A stretch of 64,000 nucleotides of DNA, from positions 5,360 to 69,359 of the forward strand of contig CAYGTK010000003.1 of the NCBI GenBank assembly GCA_964352775.1, read 5' to 3'. The stretch comes from CAYGTK01 sp964352775 (lineage in GTDB: Bacteria > Bacteroidota > Bacteroidia > Chitinophagales > CAIOSU01). Under the pieces are notes generated by a model, which had not been told where the DNA came from, searched no databases, and was given only the letters and a program-made list of their open reading frames with translations. Positions 35,658 through 44,551 of the stretch are shown piece after piece (the stretch's first letter is position 1; every line of letters begins with the position of its first letter). Both the position numbers and the translations under genes were made by a program.

Positions 35658-37709
35658 ATGAGTCAAGAGCAAAATAAACCCCAGGGAAAATTCCCGATGC
35701 CTAAAAAACCAAAGTTCAATTATTATTGGATCTATGGTATTGTGGCATTAGTTATCATTGGCCTTCAGCTGTTCAGCCTAGGTGGTGGTAAAAAACAAAT
35801 AGGCCAAAACGAGTTTTACGTAATGCTGAAAGAAGGCGACGTAGAAAAGGTGGCGGTGATCAATAACCGCCAAGTTGAGGTGTACATTAAGGATGATGCC
35901 TTAGGTAAGGATAAGTATAAGGACTTAGAAGAAGGGTTTAACAGTACTGTTCAAGGTAAGCATCAATACGAATTTGAAGTAAGCTCAATTGAGAACTTCG
36001 AAAAGCGATTGGATGCTATTTATAAAGAACAAGGCTTGTCGTACGGTGACCAACCTGCTTATGAAACGGAGACCCGTTCATACTGGTATAAAGAGATAAT
36101 AGGCTGGCTGGTATTAGTAGCCCTGTTCATTGGGTTATGGGTGTTGATCATGCGCCGAGTAGGCGGCGGTGGTGGTGGCCCAGGTGGGCAGATATTCAAC
36201 ATCGGTAAGTCAAAAGCATTATTATTCGACCAAGATAAAGTGACCACTACCTTTAAAGATGTTGCTGGATTGGATGAAGCCAAGGAAGAGGTTATGGAAG
36301 TGGTAGACTTCTTAAAAAATCCTAAGAAATACACCGCTTTAGGTGGTAAAATACCGAAAGGAGTCTTATTAGTAGGCCCTCCGGGAACAGGTAAAACTTT
36401 GATGGCAAAGGCCGTTGCTGGTGAAGCAAAGGTACCTTTCTTCTCTATCTCAGGTTCTGATTTTGTGGAGATGTTCGTTGGGGTTGGTGCATCACGGGTG
36501 CGAGACCTATTTAAGCAAGCCCGTGAGAAAGCACCGTGTATCATCTTTATTGACGAGATAGATGCCATTGGCCGTGCCCGTGGAAGAAATGTAATGCAAG
36601 GAAACGATGAGCGAGAAAACACCTTGAACCAGTTGTTGGTTGAAATGGATGGTTTTGGTGGCGATAGTGGTGTTATCATCATTGCAGCAACAAACCGCCC
36701 TGATGTATTAGATAGCGCATTGCTTCGTCCAGGGCGTTTCGACAGACAGATCTCTATTGATAAGCCAGATATTGTTGGTCGTGAGCAGATATTAAAAGTT
36801 CACTTGAAACCCATTAAGGTTGCACCAGATATTAGTGCTAAGAAATTGGCTACCCAAACTCCAGGTTTTGCTGGAGCTGAATTAGCTAACCTTTGTAATG
36901 AAGCGGCTTTGATAGCTGCACGTCGCGATAAGAAAGCGGTGGACATGCAAGATTTCCAAGATGCTATTGACCGCGTTATTGGTGGGTTGGAGAAAAAGAA
37001 CAAGCTTATTACCCCAGAGGAGAAAAAAGCTATTGCATACCATGAGGCAGGTCACGCCATTTGTGGTTGGTTCTTAGAACATGTTGATCCATTGGTAAAG
37101 GTTACCATCGTTCCGCGTGGAATGGCAATGGGCTACGCCCAGTATCTTCCTAAAGAAAAGAACTTGACCCGTACGGAAGAGTTGCTTGACAGAATGTGTA
37201 TGGCCCTAGGTGGTCGCGCTGCTGAGAAGATCATTTTTGATAAGATAAGTACTGGTGCACAGAGCGACTTGGATAGCGTAACCAAAATGGCTTATGGCAT
37301 GGTTACCATATATGGCTTGAACGAAAAGGTGGGTAATGTATCGTTCTACGATATGAACAACCAAAACAATTTCACCAAGCCTTACTCAGAAGAAACAGGT
37401 CAGTTGATAGATAGCGAGGTGCGTAAGATGATAGAGGGCCAATACCAAAGAGCAATTGCCTTATTGCACGACAAGCGCGATCAACTAAATATTGTTGCCA
37501 ACGAGCTTTTGGAGAAAGAAGTGATATTTAAGGATGACTTGGAGCGCCTAGTAGGTAAACGACCATTTGCTGAAGACATGAACAACCCAATAGACGCAGC
37601 ACTTAGCAGCTCTAATGGGCATTCTAACGGCGAAAATGGAACGGGTGAAGAGGTAAAAGCTTCAGAAGAGTCTACCAAGCCAGATGAGGTGACCGATACT
37701 CCTTCGTAA
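35658..37709 (+). CDS. ftsH: ATP-dependent zinc metalloprotease FtsH
   Basis: 683 residues. TM1 about 23-40; periplasmic domain to about 145; TM2 about 146-166; AAA+ ATPase with Walker A GPPGTGKT (240-247), Walker B IIFIDEID (about 295-302), second region of homology ATNRPDVLDSALLRPGRFD (344-362); M41 peptidase with HEAGH (462-466). The acidic, Ser/Asn-rich tail (about 640-683) is longer than in E. coli. It degrades membrane and some soluble proteins. It ends before a strong terminator at 37729. Confidence 0.97.
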   Translation: MSQEQNKPQGKFPMPKKPKFNYYWIYGIVALVIIGLQLFSLGGGKKQIGQNEFYVMLKEGDVEKVAVINNRQVEVYIKDDALGKDKYKDLEEGFNSTVQGKHQYEFEVSSIENFEKRLDAIYKEQGLSYGDQPAYETETRSYWYKEIIGWLVLVALFIGLWVLIMRRVGGGGGGPGGQIFNIGKSKALLFDQDKVTTTFKDVAGLDEAKEEVMEVVDFLKNPKKYTALGGKIPKGVLLVGPPGTGKTLMAKAVAGEAKVPFFSISGSDFVEMFVGVGASRVRDLFKQAREKAPCIIFIDEIDAIGRARGRNVMQGNDERENTLNQLLVEMDGFGGDSGVIIIAATNRPDVLDSALLRPGRFDRQISIDKPDIVGREQILKVHLKPIKVAPDISAKKLATQTPGFAGAELANLCNEAALIAARRDKKAVDMQDFQDAIDRVIGGLEKKNKLITPEEKKAIAYHEAGHAICGWFLEHVDPLVKVTIVPRGMAMGYAQYLPKEKNLTRTEELLDRMCMALGGRAAEKIIFDKISTGAQSDLDSVTKMAYGMVTIYGLNEKVGNVSFYDMNNQNNFTKPYSEETGQLIDSEVRKMIEGQYQRAIALLHDKRDQLNIVANELLEKEVIFKDDLERLVGKRPFAEDMNNPIDAALSSSNGHSNGENGTGEEVKASEESTKPDEVTDTPS

Positions 37710-37728
37710 TTAGCACGATAAATAGACT

Positions 37729-37767
37729 AAAAAGCCGTTATCCTTTTAGGGTAGCGGCTTTTTTTAT
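37729..37767 (+). terminator. Rho-independent terminator after ftsH
   Basis: AAAAAGCCGTTATCC, loop TTTTA, GGGTAGCGGCTTTTT: a 15-bp stem including G-T pairs followed by a T-run. It ends the rsfS-ftsH unit. The lpxH GTG start follows 10 bp after. Confidence 0.85.
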
Positions 37768-37776
37768 TTTTACGGC

Positions 37777-38529
37777 GTGAGCAACAGAACACACACTTAC
37801 TTTATTTCGGATGTACACTTGGGCGTGCCTAGTTTAAAAGCTAGTCACGATAGGGAACGGCTATTGCTAAAATTTCTAACTGAAATAGAACACAACGCTA
37901 AAGAACTCTACATAGTAGGCGACCTATTTGATGCTTGGATAGAGTACAAATATGCCGTGCCTAAAGGCTTTGTGCGTGTACTAGGTAAACTAGCAGAGCT
38001 TCGGGATAAAGGTCTACCTATTCATTTCTTTACTGGTAATCACGACTTGTGGATGAACGGTTACTTCCAAGAAGAGCTAGATATTCCTGTTTACGATGAG
38101 CCTATTACTATCACTTTAGGTGATAAGAAGGTACTGGTAGGTCATGGTGATGGGCTAGGACCAAACGACAAAGGCTATAAGCGGATGAAAAAAATATTCC
38201 GAAACCCGACCTGCCAATGGCTGTTTCGCCAGTTGCATCCAGATATTGGCATAAGACTTGCTTCATACTTTTCTAGGAGAAGTAGATATGGTGGTGGCGA
38301 ACAGTTGGAGAAATTTGAAGGAGCAGAAAAGGAATGGCTGTATCAGTATTGCCAACGCAAGTTGGAGACCGAGCAGTTCGACTATTTTGTATTTGGTCAT
38401 CGCCATTTACCGCTCGACCTAGAGCTTAAAGGAAATAGCCGCTATATAAACCTTGGAGATTGGTTACATTACAACACATATGCAGTATTTAATGGCGCAT
38501 CGCTGGAACTTAAGTATTACAAGGGTTAG
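37777..38529 (+). CDS. lpxH: UDP-2,3-diacylglucosamine pyrophosphatase-like phosphoesterase
   Basis: 250 residues, GTG start. The calcineurin-type metal motifs are all present: ISDVHLG (about 10-16), GDLFDAW (about 48-54), GNHDLW (about 86-91), VGHGDGLG (about 122-129) and GHRHLP (about 206-211). LpxH-type enzymes remove UMP from UDP-diacylglucosamine in lipid A synthesis; some family members have other substrates, so the exact reaction is inferred. Its last 38 bp overlap the next gene. Confidence 0.88.
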   Translation: MSNRTHTYFISDVHLGVPSLKASHDRERLLLKFLTEIEHNAKELYIVGDLFDAWIEYKYAVPKGFVRVLGKLAELRDKGLPIHFFTGNHDLWMNGYFQEELDIPVYDEPITITLGDKKVLVGHGDGLGPNDKGYKRMKKIFRNPTCQWLFRQLHPDIGIRLASYFSRRSRYGGGEQLEKFEGAEKEWLYQYCQRKLETEQFDYFVFGHRHLPLDLELKGNSRYINLGDWLHYNTYAVFNGASLELKYYKG

Positions 38530-39316
38530 CCTTATAGGTCTTCTGTTGCTGGGTAGTTTTATTGCTGCATTTGCACAGAACGAATACAAGCTGATAAAGA
38601 AAGTACCGCTTAAAGGTGTGTACATGACCACCGACCGCTTCGGCTTTTGCTATGTAGTGAACGGAAAGAACCAAGCCCTGAAAATTGATAATAAAGGCGA
38701 GATAAGTAAGTACTACGACATCAATGTGTTTGGTGATATAAGTGTGCTAGATGCTACCAACCCATTGCGAGTGCTGCTATTTTTCGAGGGATATGCCACC
38801 GTAGTTATACTGGATAGAACAATGACCGAAAAGGTGCGGATGCCATTATTCGAGCGTGGTTTCAACCCCATTGAAGCCATCAGTAGTTCGCAAGACAATA
38901 ATATATGGGTATACGACGCGGTAGAATTTCGATTAAAAAAATTGAATGACGACTTACGAGTAATTGTAAAAAGTGAAGACTTATCGATGCAGTTAGGCAC
39001 TATACTCTCGCCTAATTTCATGCTGCAGCGCGACAACTACTTGTACGTGAACGACCCTGAGAAGGGCATATTCATTTTCGACTTATTCGGCACCTATGTG
39101 AAGACCATACCTATTATGGGACTGGTCGATTTTCAAAAATTCGGACAGAAGCTGGTTTATTTTCAAGAAGGTAAACTATATACATACGACCTGTTAACCT
39201 TGAAAACCCAAGAAATAGCACTTCCCATCTCCGACAGCCCTATTATTGATGCTCATATACAGCAGGGGATGCTCTACGTCTTACACAAAAATGGGTTAGC
39301 TTTGTACGCTTACTAG
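38492..39316 (+). CDS. Exported beta-propeller-like protein of unknown function
   Basis: 274 residues from the ATG at 38492; the ORF extends 13 codons upstream inside lpxH, and MAHRWNLSITRVSLIGLLLL is the better start (signal peptide to about 28, FAAFA|Q). The rest is repeated beta structure: RFGFCYVVNGKNQALKIDNKG, NNIWVYDAVEFRLKKLND, NYLYVNDPEKGIFIFDLFG. This looks like a propeller or 6-bladed lectin-like repeat found next to lpxH or prfA in many Bacteroidota. It overlaps lpxH by 38 bp and precedes prfA by 24 bp. Confidence 0.75.
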   Translation: MAHRWNLSITRVSLIGLLLLGSFIAAFAQNEYKLIKKVPLKGVYMTTDRFGFCYVVNGKNQALKIDNKGEISKYYDINVFGDISVLDATNPLRVLLFFEGYATVVILDRTMTEKVRMPLFERGFNPIEAISSSQDNNIWVYDAVEFRLKKLNDDLRVIVKSEDLSMQLGTILSPNFMLQRDNYLYVNDPEKGIFIFDLFGTYVKTIPIMGLVDFQKFGQKLVYFQEGKLYTYDLLTLKTQEIALPISDSPIIDAHIQQGMLYVLHKNGLALYAY

Positions 39317-39340
39317 CAGTACATTTCAGCACAATTCTCT

Positions 39341-40420
39341 ATGGATCTTTTAGGTAAATTAGAACAACTATTTTTTCGTTCGCAAGAAGTGGAACGGCTA
39401 CTTGGTGACCCCAATGTAGTGAGCGATATGCCACGCTTTTTAAAGCTAAGCAAGGAGTATAAAGACCTTGGAAAGTTAGTAGAAGCCTACCAAGAGTATA
39501 AAGACGTAGTGAGTAACATCGCCAACAACAAAGAACTTCTTGCCAATGAGAAGGACGATGAAATGCGCGACATGGTGAAGATGGAGCTGGATGAACTAGT
39601 TCCCCGCAAGGAGGAGATGGAAGAAGAGATCCGCATACTTCTAATACCAAAAGACCCCGAAGACGATAAGAACTGCATACTGGAAATACGTGCAGGAACA
39701 GGTGGTGATGAGGCCAGTATATTTGTTGGCGACCTGTATCGCATGTACACTTACTATTTAGACAAGGAAGGTTGGAAATACGAAACCATGAATCTGACGG
39801 AAGGTACATCGGGTGGGTTTAAAGAGATAGTAGTAGAAATAACGGGCGAGGGCGCTTACGGCTTCATGAAATATGAAAGCGGCGTACACCGTGTGCAACG
39901 TGTTCCAGCAACAGAATCACAAGGCAGGGTGCATACTTCAGCGGCTTCAGTCGCCGTACTTCCTGAAGCGGAAGATGTGGATATAGAGGTGAAGATGTCT
40001 GATATTAAAGTAGATACTTACCGAGCGAGTGGTGCAGGTGGTCAGCACGTAAACAAGACAGAATCGGCGGTGCGCTTTACCCACTTACCAAGTGGTATTG
40101 TGGTAGAATGTCAGCAAGAACGTTCGCAGTTAAAAAACCGCGAAACAGCCATGAAAATGCTACGTACCCGTCTCTACGAGCGCGCCCTGTCGGAACACAA
40201 CGCAGGGATAGCAGAAAAAAGGAAGTCTTTAGTTTCTACAGGAGACCGCTCCGCAAAAATTCGTACTTACAACTACCCCCAAGGTCGCATGACCGACCAC
40301 CGCATCAACCTGACCATGTATAACCTTGGCGACGTAATGAACGGCAACATCGGCGATATTATCAAGGCACTACAAGTAGCCGAGAATGCGGAGAAGCTGA
40401 AAGAGGGTGGATTGGCGTAG
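39341..40420 (+). CDS. prfA: Peptide chain release factor 1
   Basis: 359 residues. Ester-hydrolysing GGQ in SGAGGQHVNKTESAVRFTH (about 227-245); the stop-codon-reading PxT motif is PAT in RVPATESQGRVHT, which defines RF1 (UAG and UAA) rather than RF2. The N-terminal coiled-coil and domain 2/4 length are normal. It follows the propeller-like gene by 24 bp. A short hairpin (40451-40473) lies downstream. Confidence 0.96.
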   Translation: MDLLGKLEQLFFRSQEVERLLGDPNVVSDMPRFLKLSKEYKDLGKLVEAYQEYKDVVSNIANNKELLANEKDDEMRDMVKMELDELVPRKEEMEEEIRILLIPKDPEDDKNCILEIRAGTGGDEASIFVGDLYRMYTYYLDKEGWKYETMNLTEGTSGGFKEIVVEITGEGAYGFMKYESGVHRVQRVPATESQGRVHTSAASVAVLPEAEDVDIEVKMSDIKVDTYRASGAGGQHVNKTESAVRFTHLPSGIVVECQQERSQLKNRETAMKMLRTRLYERALSEHNAGIAEKRKSLVSTGDRSAKIRTYNYPQGRMTDHRINLTMYNLGDVMNGNIGDIIKALQVAENAEKLKEGGLA

Positions 40421-40450
40421 CAGATAATAGAAGTTAGAACACAGAAGTCA

Positions 40451-40473
40451 GACTCGGATTATACTGCCGAGTC
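40451..40473 (+). other. Hairpin downstream of prfA
   Basis: GACTCGG, 9-nt loop, CCGAGTC gives a perfect 7-bp stem. It is not followed by a T-run, so it is at best a weak terminator or RNA-stabilising element. Confidence 0.35.
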
Positions 40474-40543
40474 ATTCCCAGTTCTTCAAGTGGTGATACA
40501 ATAAAGTTTTCATTCACGCATTAATAGTATACCAACTATTTGC

Positions 40544-41260
40544 ATGAAGTATTTCATAGTCACATTACTATCCCTAATTCTAGGGAAGCCTAGCTATTCA
40601 CAATGCGACCTTACTGGCGACTCTACGGTTTTTGTAGATACCACCATTGAATTAAGTGTAGGTAGTAGTTTTGAATACGGTGGAGTATATAGCTGCTGGG
40701 ATGTTGCGCCAAGCAATATTCCTTCTTCTATCACCATCGAATGGTTTCGATTAGATTCTATCACAAACCTACCCACTGGGCTTTCCAGCGATATCAGGCC
40801 TTGCGTTCAAGCAGGACTATTTAGCGACTCAAGCTGCGGTTCCTTTCTTATTTCTGGTACCCCTAGAAAAGCGGAAACAAAAGAAGTTGGTAGGTATGTC
40901 ACCATTAAAATAGCTCAGGTAGCCCAGCCTGTGTCTGGGGAATTATCTGTCGTTTTCGATTCTTTAGGAATTTCAGAAGTACCTAGCTTGGCCATTTCGA
41001 TCATGCTAAAGGAAGTTAGTAGCAAACTAAAAGCGTATCCCAACCCTGCCCAACATTGGATAACCATTACTTGGGACGAAAACCTAAAGAATGCCAGCAT
41101 TCGATTATTTGATATGATGGGAGTGGAATATTTACGGACTGACGACATCCAAGGCAATAGTTATGAACTGGATGCATCTCAATTGGGTTCAGGGCTTTAC
41201 TACTATATGTTATTAGAAGGTAAGCACACAATAGCTAAAGGAAAACTATGGGTGAATTAA
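40544..41260 (+). CDS. Small secreted protein with T9SS type-A sorting domain
   Basis: 238 residues: signal peptide (MKYFIVTLLSLILGKPSYSQ), a beta-rich region of about 130 residues with no family match, and a C-terminal sorting domain (about 163-238) with LKAYPNPAQHWITITW, LFDMMGVEY and GLYYYMLL. Cys pairs (C22, C53, C90, C100) may form disulfides. Predicted T9SS cargo. It ends 7 bp from the convergent SGNH/T9SS gene. Confidence 0.78.
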   Translation: MKYFIVTLLSLILGKPSYSQCDLTGDSTVFVDTTIELSVGSSFEYGGVYSCWDVAPSNIPSSITIEWFRLDSITNLPTGLSSDIRPCVQAGLFSDSSCGSFLISGTPRKAETKEVGRYVTIKIAQVAQPVSGELSVVFDSLGISEVPSLAISIMLKEVSSKLKAYPNPAQHWITITWDENLKNASIRLFDMMGVEYLRTDDIQGNSYELDASQLGSGLYYYMLLEGKHTIAKGKLWVN

Positions 41261-41267
41261 TAGCCAA

Positions 41268-43520
41268 CTATTCCACTACCAACTTTCTAATAGCAATACC
41301 CTTAGCGGTTATTATCTTTATTACATAAACCCCACACTTCAATTGCAATAGATCTAGTTGAAGCTTTTTCAAGCTACCAGTTTCAGCATAAACCTCTCCC
41401 CCATCCAAACTCCAAATCCGTACTTCTTCTATTATCTCATCACTTTCTAGAAAGCAGAGATCGTTACAAGGATTGGGATAAAGACGGAATGAACTTAGGT
41501 TTAGTTCGTAAATCCTATTCGGCAAACTATCCATTACTTCTTCTACAAAAACCAATAGGCTATCGGTAGATACACAGCCGAATAAAGAGGTCAGCTCCGC
41601 AGAAATGAGATTCTGTCCCAATTGCAATCCATTCAAAGTATCTAACACTATAGTACTTGAACTTTCACCCGTAGACCATTGAACCTGACCAGGCAAACTG
41701 ACAGACAGCTCTAAGCTCTCCAATTCGGTGATGGTGGTGTCTGTACCCAATTCTAGCTGTATAGTGTCTATAAGAGCCACAACGCGCTGTACGGGGCTTC
41801 TGCAACTTCCATTAGTATTGGTGCTTTTGCGGTAGTGCATACTTCCTCTAAATACTCTGGGGTAGTAGGTTTGGCTCAAGTCGTTCGGCACTCCTGTTGC
41901 TGGAAGTATGGCGATGCCGGTATTAGCCTCGGTGGTCTCGTTGCCATTGTTCAGGTACCACAATCGCGCATTGGGGTTTAGCATATTAATATAGATGCCC
42001 AAGGTATCGCCAGCAGATAGATCAATAGGCGATCCACCAATGTTCACTAAAGTATCGCTCGATGATAGGGTAAAGGTTTCACTAACCCACAATGCCCAAG
42101 CTGAAGAATCTTGCTCGCTGCCCTTGTAACTCCCCGTTTTGGTATAGATGCCAATAGGCTGAATGCCCGAACTGGCTACTTTAAAGCTAAGGCTATCGAA
42201 CACTATATCTTCCTTGGCTACTAAATCTACCATTACGCCGAACCAATCAGTAGAGGTGGTCAAGTCCGTAGAAAGCTCATCGTTCAATAATACATCGGGC
42301 CGAACGGCCTCCACAAAATAAAACTCTGAATTAAGCAACGGTGGCGTAGTGTAGCTATCTGTAGTATCTACCACAGCAGAAAATATATCGCGCCATGAAA
42401 TTCTATCTGGCCCATTGCTTTGTGCAGTTAAGGCAAGGGCATCGCCTATACAACCTGTATCACCTGCGGTAGTCAGTTCTGGCACACCCAAAAAAAAACG
42501 GGTAGTGCTTAGGCTGTCATTCTGATAAATAGTATCAAGTAAGTGGCTAGTAAATGCCGTCAGTTTATAATTCCCCGTTTCTGATAGGTCAATATTGAAT
42601 AGCACCGTGTCTTGCTCGCAGGTAGCAGCTAAGTAGGCTGTGTCAGCATAAGTAAAGCTAGTATTGGCATCAATATTTTCCACCTTTAGATAGCACAGCA
42701 CACCACCCGATGGGGGCTGACCATAAGCTGTAACTTCCATTTGAACGGCCGACAGTTCATCTCCACAAGAAATAGCCTCTAAACCTATTATTTGGCTAGC
42801 GCCTACATCTACTGTGGCGGTTGCTTGGTATAGGTTACCCAATATCTGCTCACCGATAACACGGTTCACCAATATACGGTGGCCAGCATCGTTCAGGTGC
42901 GTACCGTCGGCATCATAAATAGGTTTTATGCTATTATTTGAGTCGGCTATCTCCGTCCAAAAATCGATAGCGAACTGCCCATAGCGCTGTAAAATGGAAT
43001 CTCGTACGGCTACTTGAATAACTTTTTGTGAGTTGTTGTGGTTGGTTTTGGGCTGCGTAGTACATATCCACATGGCCACTCCATTGTTATTGGCCATACT
43101 GAATAATGAATCGAAATTGAATAGCTGTTCGGCGGTGCCAAAATTATTGCTGGCATCGTTGCTGGGCATGTTAACTATAATGGCATCGGGGTTTAGGGTT
43201 AAGGCCTCTGTAATGTTTCTGGCAACATCAGGTGCTGGCCTACCGCTAGGTTGCGTCCAGTTAGTGGGCATCAGGTGGTAGGTAGTATAGCCGCCACGGG
43301 CCAAATTTATCACCTCGTTATTTGGGTTAATGGCTTGCACATAGTTACGATACCTGTTCACCCAAGCACTATCGCTAACCGATGGGCCAGTACCCGCCGC
43401 CGTGCTACTTCCCAATATAACTATACGGAACTGCTGCCCCGCCACGCAAGGCGAATTATCGTTTAGAGCAAAACTATTGCTTACCAAAAATACCAGCATT
43501 ACTGCCCACCAAATTCTCAT
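41268..43520 (-). CDS. Secreted SGNH/GDSL hydrolase with T9SS type-A sorting domain
   Basis: 750 residues. Signal peptide to about 18. SGNH domain (30-230): block I IVILGSSTAAGTG (nucleophile Ser in GSS), block II NLARGGYT, block III NMPSNDASNN, block V DADGTHLNDAGHRIL with catalytic D and H. The middle is beta-rich (240-650), and the sorting domain (about 680-750) has RLYPNPCNDLCFL, IWSLDGGEV and CGVYVIKI. It should hydrolyse ester bonds of a lipid or glycan at the cell surface; substrate unknown. It stands downstream of a palindrome-rich gap. Confidence 0.87.
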   Translation of the reverse strand: MRIWWAVMLVFLVSNSFALNDNSPCVAGQQFRIVILGSSTAAGTGPSVSDSAWVNRYRNYVQAINPNNEVINLARGGYTTYHLMPTNWTQPSGRPAPDVARNITEALTLNPDAIIVNMPSNDASNNFGTAEQLFNFDSLFSMANNNGVAMWICTTQPKTNHNNSQKVIQVAVRDSILQRYGQFAIDFWTEIADSNNSIKPIYDADGTHLNDAGHRILVNRVIGEQILGNLYQATATVDVGASQIIGLEAISCGDELSAVQMEVTAYGQPPSGGVLCYLKVENIDANTSFTYADTAYLAATCEQDTVLFNIDLSETGNYKLTAFTSHLLDTIYQNDSLSTTRFFLGVPELTTAGDTGCIGDALALTAQSNGPDRISWRDIFSAVVDTTDSYTTPPLLNSEFYFVEAVRPDVLLNDELSTDLTTSTDWFGVMVDLVAKEDIVFDSLSFKVASSGIQPIGIYTKTGSYKGSEQDSSAWALWVSETFTLSSSDTLVNIGGSPIDLSAGDTLGIYINMLNPNARLWYLNNGNETTEANTGIAILPATGVPNDLSQTYYPRVFRGSMHYRKSTNTNGSCRSPVQRVVALIDTIQLELGTDTTITELESLELSVSLPGQVQWSTGESSSTIVLDTLNGLQLGQNLISAELTSLFGCVSTDSLLVFVEEVMDSLPNRIYELNLSSFRLYPNPCNDLCFLESDEIIEEVRIWSLDGGEVYAETGSLKKLQLDLLQLKCGVYVIKIITAKGIAIRKLVVE

Positions 43521-43640
43521 TCCCTAAATATCGGTAATTGCGAGGGTATTATTATGGGTGGTTAGCGGCAGGAAGGCCTTGCTGAGCGAGCACTATTACA
43601 TGTAACTAAATAATTATGAAACCTTTATAGCAAAAATAGT

Positions 43641-43651
43641 ACCGCTGCGGT
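43641..43651. repeat. Small palindrome ACCGC-T-GCGGT
   Basis: A perfect 5-bp inverted repeat with a 1-nt spacer, flanked on both sides by GTAC. It looks like part of a REP-type element. Confidence 0.4.
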
Positions 43652-43666
43652 GCAGTACCAAAAATG

Positions 43667-43709
43667 AACCCGCTGATAGCAAGGCTTTCAGGCCGAGTTT
43701 TGGCGGGTT
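43667..43709. repeat. Inverted repeat AACCCGC / GCGGGTT
   Basis: AACCCGC at 43667-43673 pairs with GCGGGTT at 43703-43709 (7 bp) around a 29-nt spacer. The right side continues as GTTAGGT. It loosely recalls one side of an integron attC site, but the other side lacks the required RYYYAAC. Confidence 0.45.
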
Positions 43710-43890
43710 AGGTGAATTCTGAAACGCCCTATTCACGGGGCTTTCCACCATTTGTCCGATATCCTTATGTATAAGTTGATGATTATCATGGGCTATTATA
43801 GATATCTAAAAGTGGAAATGGGAGGAAATGAGCGTAAATGCTTTAGTAGTTACAAGCTGACCTTACTCCTAAAACCGACTATAAAATGTT

Positions 43891-43917
43891 GTGCTGGACT
43901 TGATCCAGTATCTGGCG
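43891..43917 (-). repeat. Dispersed repeat, copy C (AGATACTG...TCCAGCA)
   Basis: The 27-bp sequence read on the minus strand is closely similar to the copies at 51490 and 51586. CTGGA and TCCAG flank a short loop, so it can fold. Confidence 0.65.
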
Positions 43918-43955
43918 TAGCACACTTACGTTCCACACATCTTTCTTTCGTCAGA

Positions 43956-43974
43956 TTCTGAAATGAATTCAGAA
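43956..43974. repeat. Hairpin TTCTGAA / TTCAGAA
   Basis: A 7-bp perfect stem with a 5-nt loop (ATGAA). A similar ATTCTGAAA occurs at 43713 on the plus strand. Confidence 0.45.
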
Positions 43975-43999
43975 GGACATGTTTTATACGGAAGCAGTG

Positions 44000-44038
44000 A
44001 AAAAGGCTATAACCCTTATTCATAAAGGGTTATAAGCC
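44000..44038 (-). terminator. Minus-strand intrinsic terminator
   Basis: On the minus strand a 13-bp stem (GGCTTATAACCCTT with one bulge against AAGGGTTATAGCC, 7-nt loop) is followed by TTTTTC. It lies downstream of the SRPBCC/uvrA unit (about 510 bp away) and would stop minus transcription before the SGNH gene. Confidence 0.6.
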
Positions 44039-44144
44039 ACTTCCAATCTAAGTCCTTTAATAATCTTCCTAAAGCTAAGGCCTTCCGTTCATGGCTTTAG
44101 AGACAAAAAACTACGATAACCGTCCCGGAAGAGACCTTTGTTGT

Positions 44145-44504
44145 ATGGCAAAAGGCAAGCATAAAGGAATTAGAAAAGAGAACAAGGTTTTGCGTAACGA
44201 AATTGTGAAACTGAATAAAGAGGTAGAAAAGAAGAATGTTTTAGCTGACAAGGACCATGACTATACTATTAGGAATCCCTTAGACCAAGAACAGATATAT
44301 TGGTTAGAATGTCGTAAGCTCTTAATTGAGCTCGTTAAGGCTTTGCATCCTATACTTCCATTCACTATAAAACTGATGTGGCTTATCCTTATTTGTTGGT
44401 TGGTATATAATGGTGATTTACAATGGACCACCGCTTTTGTTGGCAGCAGTGTCTCTGAGTATATGCAGGTTATTGCAAAAACCTTTTTACCAAAAGAGTC
44501 CTAA
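44145..44504 (+). CDS. Small coiled-coil membrane protein of unknown function
   Basis: 119 residues from the ATG at 44145; an earlier ATG at 44091 would add 18 residues but gives an odd Cys-rich leader. Residues 5-45 are basic and coiled-coil-like (RKENKVLRNEIVKLNKEVEKK). A membrane segment lies at about 72-92 (TIKLMWLILICWLVYNG) with a short C-terminal tail. No family recognised. It lies alone between repeats and the convergent SRPBCC gene, and may belong to the accessory patch. Confidence 0.5.
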   Translation: MAKGKHKGIRKENKVLRNEIVKLNKEVEKKNVLADKDHDYTIRNPLDQEQIYWLECRKLLIELVKALHPILPFTIKLMWLILICWLVYNGDLQWTTAFVGSSVSEYMQVIAKTFLPKES

Positions 44505-44551
44505 TCGTCTCTAAACAAGAAGTCAGTGTTTATGCCAAATTAGCGCATTCA

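Larger units (their letters stand above)
43521..44090. other. Gene-poor, palindrome-rich intergenic region
   Basis: 570 bp without a supported gene. It holds several inverted repeats (annotated separately at 43641, 43667, 43891, 43956 and 44000). One minus-strand terminator is present. The short ORF at 43752-43961 crosses a repeat and has no protein-like features, so it was left out. Confidence 0.6.

Noticed and set aside
36059..36682. 207-residue minus-strand ORF inside ftsH
   Set aside because: Shadow of the AAA+ domain; Ser/Pro-rich composition typical of antisense to a GC-skewed frame.
43667..43709. Possible integron attC site
   Set aside because: GTTAGGT fits the GTTRRRY end, but the opposite RYYYAAC end is not there, no cassette gene or integrase is near, and the stem is only 7 bp.
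43752..43961. 69-residue plus-strand ORF in the palindrome-rich gap
   Set aside because: It runs through dispersed-repeat copy C and has no similarity to a protein pattern I know.
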